From Owenia fusiformis (taxonomy: Eukaryota; Annelida; Polychaeta; Sabellida; Oweniidae): a DNA stretch of 64,000 bases. The translations under genes and the position numbers were made by a program. This document shows, piece by piece, positions 1 through 12,471 of this stretch (positions within the stretch are counted from its first letter, which is position 1; every line of letters begins with the position of its first letter). Below the pieces are notes generated by a model. It searched no databases. It was given only the letters and a program-made list of their open reading frames with translations, and was not told the origin of the DNA. Location of the stretch: contig CAIIXF020000010.1 in assembly GCA_903813345.2 (NCBI GenBank), positions 6,069,169-6,133,168 of the forward strand. The letters run 5' to 3'.

Positions 1-147
1 TACAAATAACACAAACAGTGTCTTTCATATATGTTGTGTTCTATTTTACGTCTTACAACATGACCATTGGATATTTACAGTATTCTCATTGGAATATTCA
101 TGTTGGCTGTAGCTGTATACTGCATCTTCACAAATTGCCTGATAGGT

Positions 148-3100
148 TCATTCAGACAAACTACTGTCATCATAATTAGGGAAAATCTTCGTCTCGACAT
201 ATTTCTTCTGGTTTCGTGCTCGGTTTAAATCAAAGTGATTCATCTGAAAAAATAGGAAATAATGTTATTCACAAACATTTTAAAATACAATGTACATGTA
301 CTGTACTTAACATTTCAGAATGTTTACAAATTCAATATAACTTTGGAGGTAAATGTTATTAGTATATATTATCACCGTAGCCAATAACTCAGATGCGAGT
401 AGGTAGTTTCCAGTTTCACCAGCTACTTTTACATGTAGATTTCAATTATGACATCACTTTGACTGAACTTTGAATAAACACTGATGTAAATTAAGATTAT
501 TTCTACTAGCATCTAGTCTATTTGTTTAGATAAAAATATAATACTGTTATAGACACTATACCTGTATCACCCTGTACCCAAGAAGTTCAAGCTGGCGTAA
601 TCGAAGTCTGCTTATGCCGTACAAGTGCCAGGATGGAACACTTGTGCCATCTGTCGAATGTTCTTGGTACTGATAGAATGAAGTTGGCGAAAATATCACA
701 ATGGCAACCCTACAATAATAATTATTAACCTTAACACCAACTCAGAAAATCCAGGCCCGTAGCCAGGATTTGCCAAGGGGGGGTTCACTTTTTGGAAAAT
801 TCCAGGGGGGAGTTCACTTTTGACAATTTGGGTCCAAAAAGGGCCAAAATCACTTAAAAAGTGCTCAGAATGGTGAAAAACTGCATGATTTTGAAAGAAT
901 TTTTGGCCAGGGGGGGTTCGCCCGAACCATGCGAACCCCCCTGGCTACGGGCCTGAAATCCATAATGTTAATGTTCTGACAGAACTATAAAGCAGACTAA
1001 AAATGATGCCCATTTTTAAATCAAATTTTCTTCAATGCAAAAATTGTACTTCCGGAAAAAGGAAAAAATATATGTATATTCTAATATATTCATGGATGGA
1101 AGTATCAATATCTATCATTATTACCACTTTGCAGGGCCTGTTCTAGGGGTTTTAGTACTAGTTGAGAAGGCATTTAAATTGCTATATTGACGTGAGCAAT
1201 ATTGTGTCGGGGGTTAATGACTTTAGTCGGGCAATAATGACATTATCCACCCATCTATGTTTCCCGGGAAAAGTGATATCGTTCAGTGCGTAAGATTTTC
1301 TATTTCAAATTTGCTATTTCAGCCCTGGGCATTAACGGTGGTAATAATAGTAATAACGTCATTTCTGCGGGCAAAATAGTGAAATATTGGACCTTGGGCC
1401 TGCGGCCCTTGGTCCAATATTTCACTATATTGCCCTTTGAAATGACGTTATTGTACTATTATCAAACAATTTGTTCACTACTTACTTTTCTGTATATTCT
1501 TCTTTGGACCATTCTTCAATGGGAATTGGTAAAGAACCTTTGTAGCGAATCTCAATCTCTGGAAATGCAACATTCAGTCACATTATTTTCAACATAATAA
1601 GGTAGAATCCATCATAGAGAGGGACAACTTTCCTATCTATCTATACCTCTTATACAACAACTGAAATATCAATGCATTCCTTGCAAATCTTTTTGATATA
1701 CATATTATCATTATATTAAACTGCAACAATGTATTATTAGTGCTGACTTATAACAGTCACAACAATGTAAGTGTCCAAAGTGTGTATTGATTTCTCTTAT
1801 TGAAGGAAAATACACTTTTACATTTGGTCAATAAAAGTATATATTTAGAAGTAGATAGAATGCTGCAATTTCATTGTAACTGAGTTGCACATGGACATGT
1901 ACACATGTAGTTTATAGGAATAAACTGAAACTAACAAAAACTTATTATCATATTACAGTACCTGGGGTTTTTGGGAAATGAGGAAGTATTGGGTGCACCT
2001 TCATAAATTCCCCTTCGATGTCAACAAATATATAGTTGAGTATGGCATAAATGTCCAGCAGTACTCCTTCCCTTGTGCTTTGCTTGTATCTGGCTGACAG
2101 TGACACATTGGGAAGTTGTGGTTTCAACTCAGCTATCTACAATGGGACAAAGTAGATTAAAATATCATGGACTTCAGGTATTAATCTGCACAGACATAAT
2201 AAACATGTAGGTGCTAAAAACTAATGGAAAGAGCGTTGATGGAGCAGCCCAAAGCACTGATTTGATAGTGATTTATCTGTAGTAAACTATTTAAACCATG
2301 GTCAGAGCAATATCAGTTATATAATAGCAAGTGATAAATCACATATTTAGTATCAGGACAGGTATCAGGATGATATGCATATCAACCTGATATCAGTACC
2401 AGCCAGTAATCATTCTGGGGGAAATCCTCCTGAGACTTCATTTTTTTCACATTCACGCCATCTATTAATAAATTACTAATTTCCAAAAGACGCTTGTTTT
2501 TTAAAAATTCGATAATTCAGCCTAGTAAAATGGAGGAAGTTAAAATGTTTCATTTATTGTTCCCTCATCCATGTGAGAATTTTTGAGGTAAGGTCGTTAT
2601 TCACCAATCACCTGTCAGGTAGATATTGAGAATATCCCTTGGATGATATTGATATTGATATATAACATATATTACACTTCAAGAAAATATCACTATTACA
2701 CCCTTTCTTACTTTTGACATGGACTAAAATACTAAGACCACATCATATTTCAAATTGTTATCTTTCTATAAAAATGCAGTAATCGAATCTGCTAAATGTC
2801 GTACCATGTTTTCTTGGAGGATGTTTTCTGGGAGCCTGTTGCCATTATAACTAGGACGTTCTATGCTGATACTGCAATCTAGTTGGAAGAGATCTCTCAC
2901 AAAGTATTTGCTATAGTAACCTGAAAGATCAATAGATGGTATCCGTGAATCTGTTGCCATGGTGATTAGGAAGCTCTATGACTATTTTGAAACTTCAAGA
3001 AATATTACAACACTATAACACAGTAATCTGAAAGATCAACAGATGGTAGTGAATGTATAATTCAAGTAAAACAACACACTTACATGCAATATACACCTTG

Positions 3101-5566
3101 TTTACAGAACCATACCATAATATATTATACCACACTCTAAAATACCATACCATACCATACTATACCATACACCATCCCATACCATACATTTCCATACCAT
3201 ACCACACCAAAAACCATACCATATCACATCACACCACAATATCATACCTCAATACAAAACAACATCACATCACACCATATCATACCACACCATAAAATCA
3301 TATCATACAACACCACATCAGCGTATCATACCATTCATACTACACTACACCACACCATATCATGCCTTACTGAACCATTCCATAATATATTATATCACAC
3401 AGTCCAAACCACACTCTAAAATACCATACCATACCATACCAAAAACCATACCATATCACGTCACACCCCCATATCATACCTCAACATCACATCACACCAT
3501 ACCATACAACAGTACATTTAATATTACCACATGACACCATATCATACCACACCATTAAACCACATCATACAACACAAAATCACGTTATCATACCATTCAT
3601 ACCACACCACCCATGCAATGCCAGGCCACACCATATCATACCTTACCACACCACACCAGGCAATTCCAAGCCACACCATGGCATACCTTACCACACTATA
3701 CAATGCGATATCAAGCCACACCATAGCATACCATGCAATGCAACATTGCACTATACACTGTACAACACCACCCCTTATAACTATACAAGTACATACATAA
3801 ATGTACCATGTCAAGATATGCAACATACCAGTAGTATGTACCATACCATATAATGTAACGAACCACAAGTATCAATATGTCAATTGTCAAGTTTTGAAGT
3901 TAAAGATTAATTGATATAACATTTAGGAAAAATTTGTTAGTTCAGCCTAAAATGATCAACATTAAAAACTAAGATAAGGTACGATACTTTAATCTTAAAA
4001 TAACTTACGTTTGAGATGAGCTATGCTCTTGCTGCTAAAAAGCTGATTTTGTAGTTTCACTGAGTAGATCCCCTCATAGGACAGGGCAACCAAGGCTTGG
4101 AGGATACTCTCCGGGAATTGACTTGCTTCAAGTTCACGATGAGGGCTTTCAAGCTCATTGAGAAACTTAAGACATAGGTCTGTATCCTCTTGGCTGTTCA
4201 TTCTAAATGACGCACTAATGTGAAGGATTCTGGCAATTTCCTTGACCCTCATATACGCCATATCATCATGCATAACTCTGGTCTTATAGGCTTTTAAAAT
4301 ATTAGCATCAACGTAGCCAATGTTCATGGACAGGAGCATTATGTTGTTAAGTACTACCATCTCCAGATTCTCTAGCTGATCTGATGCATTTGATATCTCT
4401 GTGAACAAGTCTAGGATAGACTTATAGATTTCCGGGTCATTCTTTTTCACAAATTTTCCTACAGAGTAGTTTGTTATCTTGATGATTGCTCCTTTACAGA
4501 TTGATGTTAATTGTTCATAGTCTTTTATAGCTTGCCTAAGAAGTTTGACGTGAAGAGATGGATTAGTTAGTTTATTTCTAGATTTAAACAAACCTAAACA
4601 TACTATCATCATTTCTTCGACCGTCCATATGGTATTTTTCATAGATTCACATATGCGTTGTTCAATTTTGGTCACTACATCTGGGGGTCCTTTTCTAATA
4701 ACACACATTGCCATCATCAAAGAAACTAGGTCAATCTTTGAAAGGTCATCAAGATGAATTTGAATCTTATTGAATATATGATCAATGGACCTCATAGATT
4801 TTGTTGGACTAAAATGTAGTAAATAGAAAAAGTCCAATAATTTTAAGACCTCCTTCATGTCCAAGGTAAGAGTTCTCGAAGTCAGCAGTTCATCCAGCCC
4901 CATCCAAAGCACCTGCTTAACCTTAATCTTTCTGTGCAACTGATCAAATGGTAACTGACTCAAGAGTGTAATGATCCTAACTAAGTCACTATTCCCATTT
5001 CTTTTTAACAATGGCACTATCTTAAGAGTGAAGCTCTCAAATTCTGGAGATGACATTTCCAAAGCTATATCTTCCTCCTGGCTATTGAGAAGCGTTTCTA
5101 AGATTTCGATTACTGTTGAAGTAGCTTCATTTTTTGCTCCATTAAATTTGATAATTTCCTGATGTATATGATCAACTGGAGTTTCACATTGACTATTACC
5201 AGAAGTCCTCTTTTCTAGGAGGTGTGTGAAATATTCAGGAAGTGATTCAAGAACTGAGTGTAGATATCCATTTTCTTCAGATCTATATTTAACCATTTCA
5301 CCTTTGTGTATATGGTATCTATCTTTGACAGGAACATATCTGATTTCATTTGTCTTCCTTAGGTTTGGTATTTTCAAATTGCTCCATGTATTCATTAACT
5401 TAACCTGGGGAATCACTAATGCTACATTGTTCCTAGAACTACACTGTTGCCATTTCAAGCTCTTTATGATGGAAAATTGTTGGCTGTTTCTCCAAGATTG
5501 TTTAAAGATCAAATGTTGAATACATTTCTTTGATAGGCCCATCACTTGTCCATGCATATTACACAT
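148..5566 (-). CDS. FASTK-family (FASTKD-like) RAP-domain protein, 721 aa, six exons
   Basis: Exons in coding order are 5566-4009, 2920-2805, 2136-1962, 1558-1486, 709-562 and 243-148. All junctions are GT-AG and phase-consistent, and the stop TGA is at 150-148. The family binds RNA in mitochondria and supports processing or stability of mitochondrial transcripts. The first ~40 residues are basic and Ser-rich without acidic residues, which fits a mitochondrial presequence. Residues ~520-560 carry the FAST-type segment with SISIERPSYNGNRLPE. Residues ~641-712 form the RAP domain, with VAIVIFSP at its start and RLRQLELLGYRVIQ near its end. The length fits the family (~600-850 aa). Met 1 at 5566 was chosen as the most upstream in-frame ATG; Met 4 and Met 9 are alternatives. 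The donor of exon 2 (ATG/GTACGA) is weak but is the only one found that keeps frame. Which vertebrate FASTKD it matches best cannot be decided by eye. Confidence 0.88.
753..954. repeat. ~200 bp MITE-like element in last large intron of the first FASTK gene
   Basis: Terminal inverted repeats AGGCCCGTAGCCAGG (753-767) and CCTGGCTACGGGCCT (940-954) bound 202 bp. G-runs next to GGTTCAC or GGTTCG lie inside both ends. Both flanks read nearly the same (GAAAATCC on the left, GAAATCC on the right), so a target duplication is possible. A related fragment, GGGGCGAAGCTAGGGAGGGGGG, lies near 7470. There is no coding capacity. Confidence 0.7.
1338..1467. repeat. Long hairpin (inverted repeat) in intron
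   Basis: Arms of ~60 bp running inward from GTAATAATAGTAATAACGTC are mirrored by GACGTTATTGTACTATTATC. The centre is GGACCTTGGGCCTGCGGCCC near 1390-1410. It lies just downstream of the donor of exon 1558-1486, inside the following intron. It looks like a small non-autonomous foldback or MITE copy. Confidence 0.7.
3105..3870. repeat. Degenerate (CCATA)n-type microsatellite, ~0.75 kb
   Basis: The tract is dominated by CATACCATACC and ACCACACCATAT variants and fills part of intron 1 of the first FASTK gene. It produces long spurious Tyr/His/Thr-rich open frames on the plus strand and Trp/Val/Tyr-rich ones on the minus strand, none of which is a gene. Confidence 0.9.
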
Positions 5567-5858
5567 TATTACGTGTATGTGTATGGTATGTCTAATAGTC
5601 TTTGCACTCTACACTGACATGCATGTTCATTGTATATGTACTCCAGTTGTAAACTTTTAAATATTGCTCCTGAAAATAAATGTAGTCCATATTTAAAATC
5701 ATTTCTAAATCTGATAAAAGAAAGTGCAGATAAGGGAGGGCTAGAGTCTTTAGAGATGCTACATGTACCTGTTATCGCTCTTGCTAAGGACACTGAATAT
5801 TCCCAGTACACTTACATGTACCATGGGCATGTGTACAACTCATGTACTGCAGTTGGGA

Positions 5859-6256
5859 GTGTAACGACCCTTGATACCAAGTTGCTACTATGGGCCAGTT
5901 GGTCGGTAGAGCATCAGACTTCGGATACAAGGGTCCTAGGTTCGATTCCCATACGGGGCATTGAAGTTACTGTAGCACACTTTCTTTCAATTTCTGGAAT
6001 TGTTACACTATGCTTGTTAGTTAGTCATTCCCCTGGGGCCGCCCTAGGGTCAATACATTGGTGTCAAATGTGGGATCAAATCATTGGCACCCATGTGTGT
6101 GTGGTAGTCACTGCTAGGAAAGCAGAGCTGACCACGAGGGGTGGTCATTCCAAAGGCGGTGTAACAACCCTTGATAGCAAGTGGCTCAAGCCTTTATACA
6201 TGTAGTCGATAGAGCATCAGTCTTTGGATCCAAGGGTCCTCTATTCAATTCCCACA
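5859..6256 (+). mobile_element. Two tandem tRNA-Lys-derived SINE copies
   Basis: Copy one begins near 5859 (GTGTAACGACCCTTGATA), has TCGGTAGAGCATCAGACTTC near 5900 and a perfect B box GGTTCGATTCC near 5940, then a body with CACACTTTCTTTCAATTTC and CCCCTGGGGC. Copy two (6160-6256) repeats the head and the tRNA-like part, with more mutations. A better preserved copy (11690-11860, minus) reads TAGCTCAGTCGGTAGAGCAT, which matches the 5' half of animal tRNA-Lys with an intact A box. The anticodon arm has diverged, so these are SINEs and not functional tRNAs. Confidence 0.75.
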
Positions 6257-6328
6257 AAAACCTAGGGCGGGCCACAAGATATGTCTGATAAGAAATAAGG
6301 CCCAGACTAGGTTTAACTTGTTGAACTA

Positions 6329-6901
6329 CAGTGGGGATCATAAAGAATTGCAAAAGCTATGAAAATTACATGCTGTCGCACATGTAATAAATTCTTACCT
6401 CAGTGTATTCAGTGCTTTATTTTCTCCGTCTGAGTTAGTCCAAATATAGTGGAATTTGTGTCCCTAATGACAAATAAGAACTTCAAAAGTTGAAGTGGAT
6501 ATTCACATGTTATGCCGACTCTTCAAATGTTGAGGTGATTTTGTCGCCCGATTGCGCCGGAACGGAGGATTAGCTCCCAGAATGCAACATGACACGTGCC
6601 AGCTTTCAAAATGCTGTTCCGCCATCTTGAAACCTGTGATGAGTAAATACGGTAACTGATGTTGCATTCTGGGAGTCAACCGTCCTTGGATAACAAACAT
6701 GGCGATTCATGAAAACATTCATTCGACTTGGTAGGGATTTATCCGTTATTTGCAGGTATGAAGCTTTGGATTCATTTATTGTGCTACTTTAGTGAACAGG
6801 AATTATTTTTCTACCGCTTGGGAGAGTTTGAGACACGAAACTTGGAAATTAGCTCATTGTGACAACTTGTGAACGTTGAGTTTTATTTTTGTCCCCCACT
6901 T
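6329..6901. mobile_element. 573 bp non-autonomous TA-flanked DNA element, copy 1
   Basis: The left end is CAGTGGGGATCATAAAG at 6329 and the right end GTCCCCCACT at 6891-6900, with TA dinucleotides outside (6327-6328 and 6902-6903). It has short terminal repeats (~9 bp, one mismatch) and no reading frame of note. TA target choice and a CAGT start suggest the Tc1/mariner superfamily. An internal inverted pair of CTCCCAGAATGCAACA (6574-6589, and its complement 6660-6675) surrounds a stretch that is itself partly palindromic. An inverted second copy lies at 7670-10943. Confidence 0.8.
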
Positions 6902-7907
6902 TAGAGATTTGGCAGCAGATGCAGAGACCTAGACACCGCAATTAGAGGACGATGTCAAGAGAAACCCAAGACTAAACTTTACCCACAGAAATGTTCGCTT
7001 AGAATTCAAAGATTATGGTGCAGTTGTTTTTAAGATTGTCATTGATTTGTCATAATGTCAAATACTTTCAAGGAATTACCTTATTATCACCCACGTGACT
7101 TCAAAATCAATTTGTCTTTTACATTTCTTGTGAAAAGTACATACCTTATTCCGATTTCAAAATATCATTATATAAAACTTTGATAAAGGACTGTTCCGCT
7201 TATAGTTCAATCATAATCTATACTATATTGACGTAATTATCATGAGTAATACGGTAGAATTATTATTTTTTCATTTTCTACTTACCTCTTTTTGGAGAGC
7301 TCTTAATGACACACCCCATACAAATGGTAGTTAATCTGTGATTATTAGTTATGATAAAGTAGTTTTTCTCCACTAATCTTCAGGTAAAGTATTTTATTTG
7401 AAGTAATAAATCAATTAAGTTCAATGCATGTGCAGGAACATGTATCAACACGCACTTATACTATCTCAGGGGCGAAGCTAGGGAGGGGGGAATTATTTTT
7501 TCATTCAGAATCAGATTTGTTTTCAATTTTACAAAAACTGATTCAACTTCTTTCAAAATTGAGCTGTAAACTAAATGTTTGAACTACTCACAGATTACCT
7601 TCTTCTAAGGCCACTGTTGGGTAGAGACTCGAGTAACTCACAGAAACTTGAGTCACCATGATACATGTACAGTGGGGGACAAAAATAAAACTCAACGTTC
7701 ACAAGTTGTCACAATGAGCTAATTTCCAAGTTTCATGTCTCAAACTCTCCCAAGCGGTAGAAAAATAATTCCCGTTCACTAAAGTAGCACAATAAATGAA
7801 TACAAAAAGCTTCATACCTGCAAATAATGGATAAATCCCTACCAAATCGAATGAATGTTTTCATGAATCGCCATGTTTGTTATCCAAGGAAGGTTGACTC
7901 CCAGAAT

Positions 7908-10601
7908 CACAGGTAGGGATCAGATCGCACCTTCGCGTCCATACTGCTGTTTTCCGTACAGGTTGCCGCTCCTTCGAGTAGATAATCGACAGAATTTACG
8001 AATACAAAGGCTCTATCTTTTAATTCAGTCAACCTAGCCCTTTCTTCATAGTATATTCAGTTAGAGGAATGTGTTTCATATCATCTACGTTTTTAAGGGT
8101 ACTTACATATGTCTAGGTTGCTCGTAGGACAGCACACAAATTACCCCCTGACATCCACCATTTCAGTTAAGTACGTTTTTCTTGGATTTGGGGTCATTTA
8201 TGTTCCTTCACACCTCGTCCAACGTAAAATTTGATCGATTTTACTGTTTAAATGGCTAAATGTATAAGAATATATACCTGTTATACCAGCATTGTTTCGA
8301 CTTTACAGTTTCTGTCAAATTCCGCCGTTTTCGTTTTTGGATTACGCACCTTAATCATATTTTGGTTTCAGTTAGGTAGAACTCTCCTTTATTCAGATTA
8401 ATGTTAAATTGGCAAAGTTCAGATCACAGAGAACTATTTACACGTGATTTGTGTCGTTTTTAGAGTTCTTTCAAAAACGATACAAACGATACAAATCATA
8501 GTCTATGTAAAAAGATTAGAATTTCTCAAATCGCAGCCCATCGATTTTTAAAGAATTGCAATAAAATACAGCAGAACTTCTCACCTTTATGTCGTAAACA
8601 TTTAAACAAAGAGGCCACGAAAATCAAAACCTCTGCTGTCCTGGTTGGTTAAAGTGCAAAAACGTCGTCACATTTATGTTAATGAGCCAAATTACCGGGG
8701 CCCACAAACAATTGTTGCCCAAAATTTTTGCAGTGGGCCTTTTTAGGTCAAATTATCAAAAATGGGCATTCAAAGTTTTTTGATTTGAAATGTACACCCC
8801 CCCCCTTGTTAACTTCTGGATTCGCCAGTGGTTATGATCACAAATCTACAAGTTATTCTTTACTCTCTCTCGCGAATAGGCCTACGGGCGTTTATTTTGC
8901 ACAGGGCGTTTATTTGAAAGAATTTTTAATAAACGCCCATGGGCCTATATTAAGAGGGAGAAAACAATTTTCCAAGGAGGATAGGCGTTTATTTAGAGGA
9001 ATAGCTAGGGGGATATTATCGATTGTATAGTTGACACATGGCCTTCATACTCACGCACTAGTATGATCACGAACGTGGGCAAAAACGTTGACCAATATGT
9101 GACCTCATTTTTATTAATCATTTGTACTTGAACGACATTAATCACGTATTACCTTACATATGTACTATTCGCAATTTCATCCCTTTTCTCGAATGTTTTG
9201 CCAACTGGGCATTTATTTGAAATAATTTTTAATAAACAAATTTATATTGGATTTAATCCAATAGCCAGCCAATTTACCTTGAAGGTGTGAAATATATGAA
9301 TAGCATCGTGAATAGCCCTATTAAGATAGGCTAGGCTAATTCTGTTAAAACTATACTCATATTAATCACGTATTATTTTGGTAAATAAATGTCATATTCA
9401 TAAAAATTATAAATTGTTAAATTAAAAGTGTTTAGCATAAACTTCTCTAGATAAAACCAATATGATTTAATCTTTTAGAATTAATTCACCTAACTTTTTT
9501 ACAATCAATAAATTCAGAAAATTACTTAACATTTCCGATTTATATCTAGTTTCTAATTTATCCCTAATTCTTTCAAAATTCATCAATATCATAATGAAAG
9601 GTACATCTAATTGTTTTTATAGATATTTAAATATGGTGGGGTCGAGTTGACTAAGGGTTGAGTTGACCAAGGGTTGAGATGACTTGGGGTCGAGTTGACT
9701 AAGGGTTGACTTGACTTGGGGTCGAGTTGACTAAGGGTTGACTTGACTTGGGTTGAGTTGACTTGGGGTTGAGTTGACCAGTTACCTTTTTAAAGAGGGA
9801 AAAACCTTTTCATACACCCCACTTTCAAATAAACGCCCATGGGCCTATTCGCGAGAAACTAACATCGTATGTGTACAAAATAGAGAATTCCTTCCCAATA
9901 TAGTGCTATTCCACACCATTGAAAAAACAGTTATTTACAAACCTGGCTGCTCTTCTCTGCTCCTGTTCCAACATATCAATATTTTTGCCGGTATGGATCC
10001 CATGCAGAACTGGCATATTCTGCAGGACTAGTGTCTTATATGCCTGAGCCTTCACTTTTTAAGGCCATTGATGGAGGTTGCGTCTGAGGAACCAAAGCAC
10101 TTTATTGGCTACGTACAGTACACCTACTAATAAGGTGTGGAACTGTTACAAAGAAACAGTGGAGCTTCGTGTCAAATTGTGTTGATCGTCAAATGGGATG
10201 GAATATTATATGAACGAACAAAAGGATATTATCTTTAACATTCATGCACAATTCCAATTATATGTGGTAGCTGGGGGAACTAATACAAACACGAGTTTTA
10301 CCAAAACAACTGGCCACGAGAGATTTTCGAATGATAATTCCCGACTGTGCGCCCGTTTATGAAGAAACTTGAGGTAAGCTGGCGTGGGACATGGGTGAAA
10401 ATGGTAGATAAATATGTGATTCAACTTATTAGACCATAAACAGATCGGATAATTATTGTGAATTACGATTTAGATGCAGTTCTATGACCTACCTGTCCGT
10501 GATTTCTACTCGAAGGGGCGGTATTTCTACTCGAAGGCGCGGTAACCTCTACGGAAAACGGCGGTATGAACGGGAAGGGGCGAATTTGATCCCTACCTGT
10601 G
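7908..10601. mobile_element. 2.7 kb DNA element with CACAGGTAGGGATC termini and 5 bp target duplication
   Basis: It is inserted in copy 2 of the 574 bp element and flanked by AGAAT (7903-7907 and 10602-10606). The uninterrupted site, CCCAGAATGCAACATCAG, can be read in copy 1. The termini match for about 80 bp with mismatches. They start CACAGGTAGGGATCAGATCG on the left, with CCTTCGAGTAGA further in; the right end repeats the CCTTCGAGTAGAAAT block twice. The interior has no long ORF; it holds GCGTTTATTT/AAATAAACGCCCATGGGCC inverted repeats (8867-8950, 9829-9860) and a minisatellite. A 5 bp duplication and CACA start recall Transib elements, but no transposase is present to confirm the family. 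Confidence 0.75.
9636..9782. repeat. Minisatellite of GGGTTGAGTTGACT units
   Basis: About nine imperfect units of 15-17 bp alternate GGGGTCGAGTTGACTAA and GGGTTGACTTGACTT. The array lies inside the 2.7 kb inserted element. Confidence 0.85.
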
Positions 10602-11094
10602 AGAATGCAACATCAGTTACCGTATTTACTCATGACATGTTTCAAAATGACGGAACAGCATTTTGGAAGCTGGCACGTGTCATGTTGCATTCTGGGAGCC
10701 AATCCTCCGTTCCGGCGCAATCGGGCGACAAAATCACCTCAACATTTGAAGAGTCGGCATAACATGTGAATATCCACTTCAACTTTTGAAGTTCTTATTT
10801 GTCATTAGGGACACAAATTCCACTATATTTGGACTTACTCAGACGGAGAAAATAGAGCACTGAATACACTGAGGTAAGAATTTATTAAATGTGCGACAGC
10901 ATGTAATTTTCATAGCTTTTGTAATTCTTTATGATCCCCACTGTACATGTATGCTTAGATGCAGAGTCTCTAGAGCCTATATTGGCCTATATTGGCTATA
11001 TAATAGCCTAGGATAAGTCCATAACCCAACAAATCAAAACCATACCATATAAGGAGCTTCGAGTTTCTGCGAAACTACTTTGAAATGAGAAACG

Positions 11095-11870
11095 GCACGC
11101 AGGGCTTTGTTTGGTCTTGTAATACCCGAGGGAATGACTAACTAACGAGCATAGTGTAAAAGCGGCAGCCAGATAAAGAAATTGAAAGAAAGTGTGCTAA
11201 ATTCAATGCCCCGCATAGGATCCGAACCTAGGGCTTTGTATAAAAAACCTCTTACCTCATACCTACCTACCCACGTACGTGGAACATGATACAGTCTTTG
11301 AAGGGTTCAATTTTAAAGATCTTAGTTTATTAAATCTTAGTTTATGATGACTTATAGATGCATTTGTAAGGACCCTTGATAGCAAGTTGCTATTACATCC
11401 CAGCTGGGTTCGATTCCCACTCGGGACATCAAATTTAGCACACTTTCTTTCAATTTCTTTATCTGGCTTGTTTGACCTACATGCATGCTCGCGGTTGTTA
11501 GTTATTTATTCCCCTGGGGCGCCCTCAGGTCATAACACATTAAAATGCATCCATATGCCTTCATTTATGGATCTGTCATCTGTCTAATCATAAAATAAAG
11601 CCGGAATTGTAGAAATGTTGATAATTTGAGCTATTTTGAGATTTAATAATCTTTAAAATTGAACCCTTCAATGACTGTATCATGTTCCACGGAGGTGGGT
11701 AGGTGGGTATGAGGTAGGAGGTTTTTATACAAAGCCCGAACCTAGGACCCTTGGATCCGAAGTCTGATGCTCTACCGACTGAGCTATAAAGGCTTAAGCC
11801 ACTACAACTGGACTGTAGTAGCAACTTGCTATCAAGGGTCATTACAGTCTTCATTAGACAATGGTGTATC
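11095..11870. mobile_element. Inverted pair of SINE copies with a third fragment between
   Basis: A minus-strand SINE tail and head (11100-11240) is followed by GTATAAAAAACCTC... (11240-11340). That stretch returns in reverse complement at 11620-11740 next to a well preserved minus-strand tRNA-Lys-like head (11745-11860, TAGCTCAGTCGGTAGAGCAT). Between them, 11369-11545 holds a plus-strand copy with box B GGTTCGATTCC. The arrangement makes a foldback of roughly 0.75 kb. Confidence 0.7.
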
Positions 11871-12471
11871 ATGGACCTGAAGTCCGTGGTTTAATTGGCT
11901 AATTCAAATCGGATGCGGTAAAAAAACTGAACGCCAATTTGCGAACGTTCCGGGTATTACGTAATTTAAGTTAGCCCTTGAGTAGGCTATGGTACCTCCA
12001 TAACTTGGTTGGTTTTTCTACATGTAGCCTAGACTACTCTACATGTACATTTACTTGTGTATTGAAATCTCAGTTTGACAACCCCAAGTTTTCAATAACA
12101 AGTACATTTATGGGGGTACCACCCACCTAGAATAGATGGCTCTACATGCTCCTGATCTATGGACAGAACATGACTACATGTATCGTCACAACTTTTGTCA
12201 AGCTGTCCAAACCCCAATAAGTACATGTAGTTCATTCCTTATTATACCTTTGTTTTTGTAATGTGTGGGGTAGACGAGAGAAGAATGTTTGAAGTTTCTA
12301 ATTTTTCCTCATATTCCTATTTTCAGATATGAAGAGGCCCTGAAACAGCCCTGAAAATATGTGGTCCAGCAAATATTATAAGCACACTTACACTCCACGA
12401 ATGTAATCATCAGCATATGTATTAAGAGGTCCCAACAATTACACTAGGAGTTAAGAGTTGTCAGCCTCAAA

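Larger units (their letters stand above)
7670..10943. mobile_element. Same TA-flanked element, copy 2, inverted and split by a 2.7 kb insertion
   Basis: The ends are CAGTGGGGGACAAAAATAAAA (7670) and GATCCCCACTG (ending 10943), flanked by TA at 7668-7669 and 10944-10945. Removing 7908-10606 leaves 575 bp that aligns along its whole length with the reverse complement of 6329-6901. The two halves of this copy and copy 1 therefore appear as inverted repeats 4 kb apart, which could be mistaken for long TIRs of one large transposon. Confidence 0.85.

Noticed and set aside
3053-3868. Open frames on both strands rich in Tyr/His/Thr or Trp/Val
   Set aside because: They follow the CCATA-type microsatellite and have no splice or family support.
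5895-5955. Functional tRNA gene
   Set aside because: The A and B boxes are recognisable but the anticodon and acceptor stems do not pair; the copies carry a shared SINE body.
8728-9030. Coding gene inside the 2.7 kb inserted element
   Set aside because: The frame runs through the element's own inverted repeats (GCGTTTATTT blocks) and shows no transposase motif.
6329-10943. One 4.6 kb transposon with ~350 bp terminal inverted repeats
   Set aside because: The 'TIRs' are halves of two separate copies of a 574 bp element in opposite orientation; each copy has its own TA-flanked ends.
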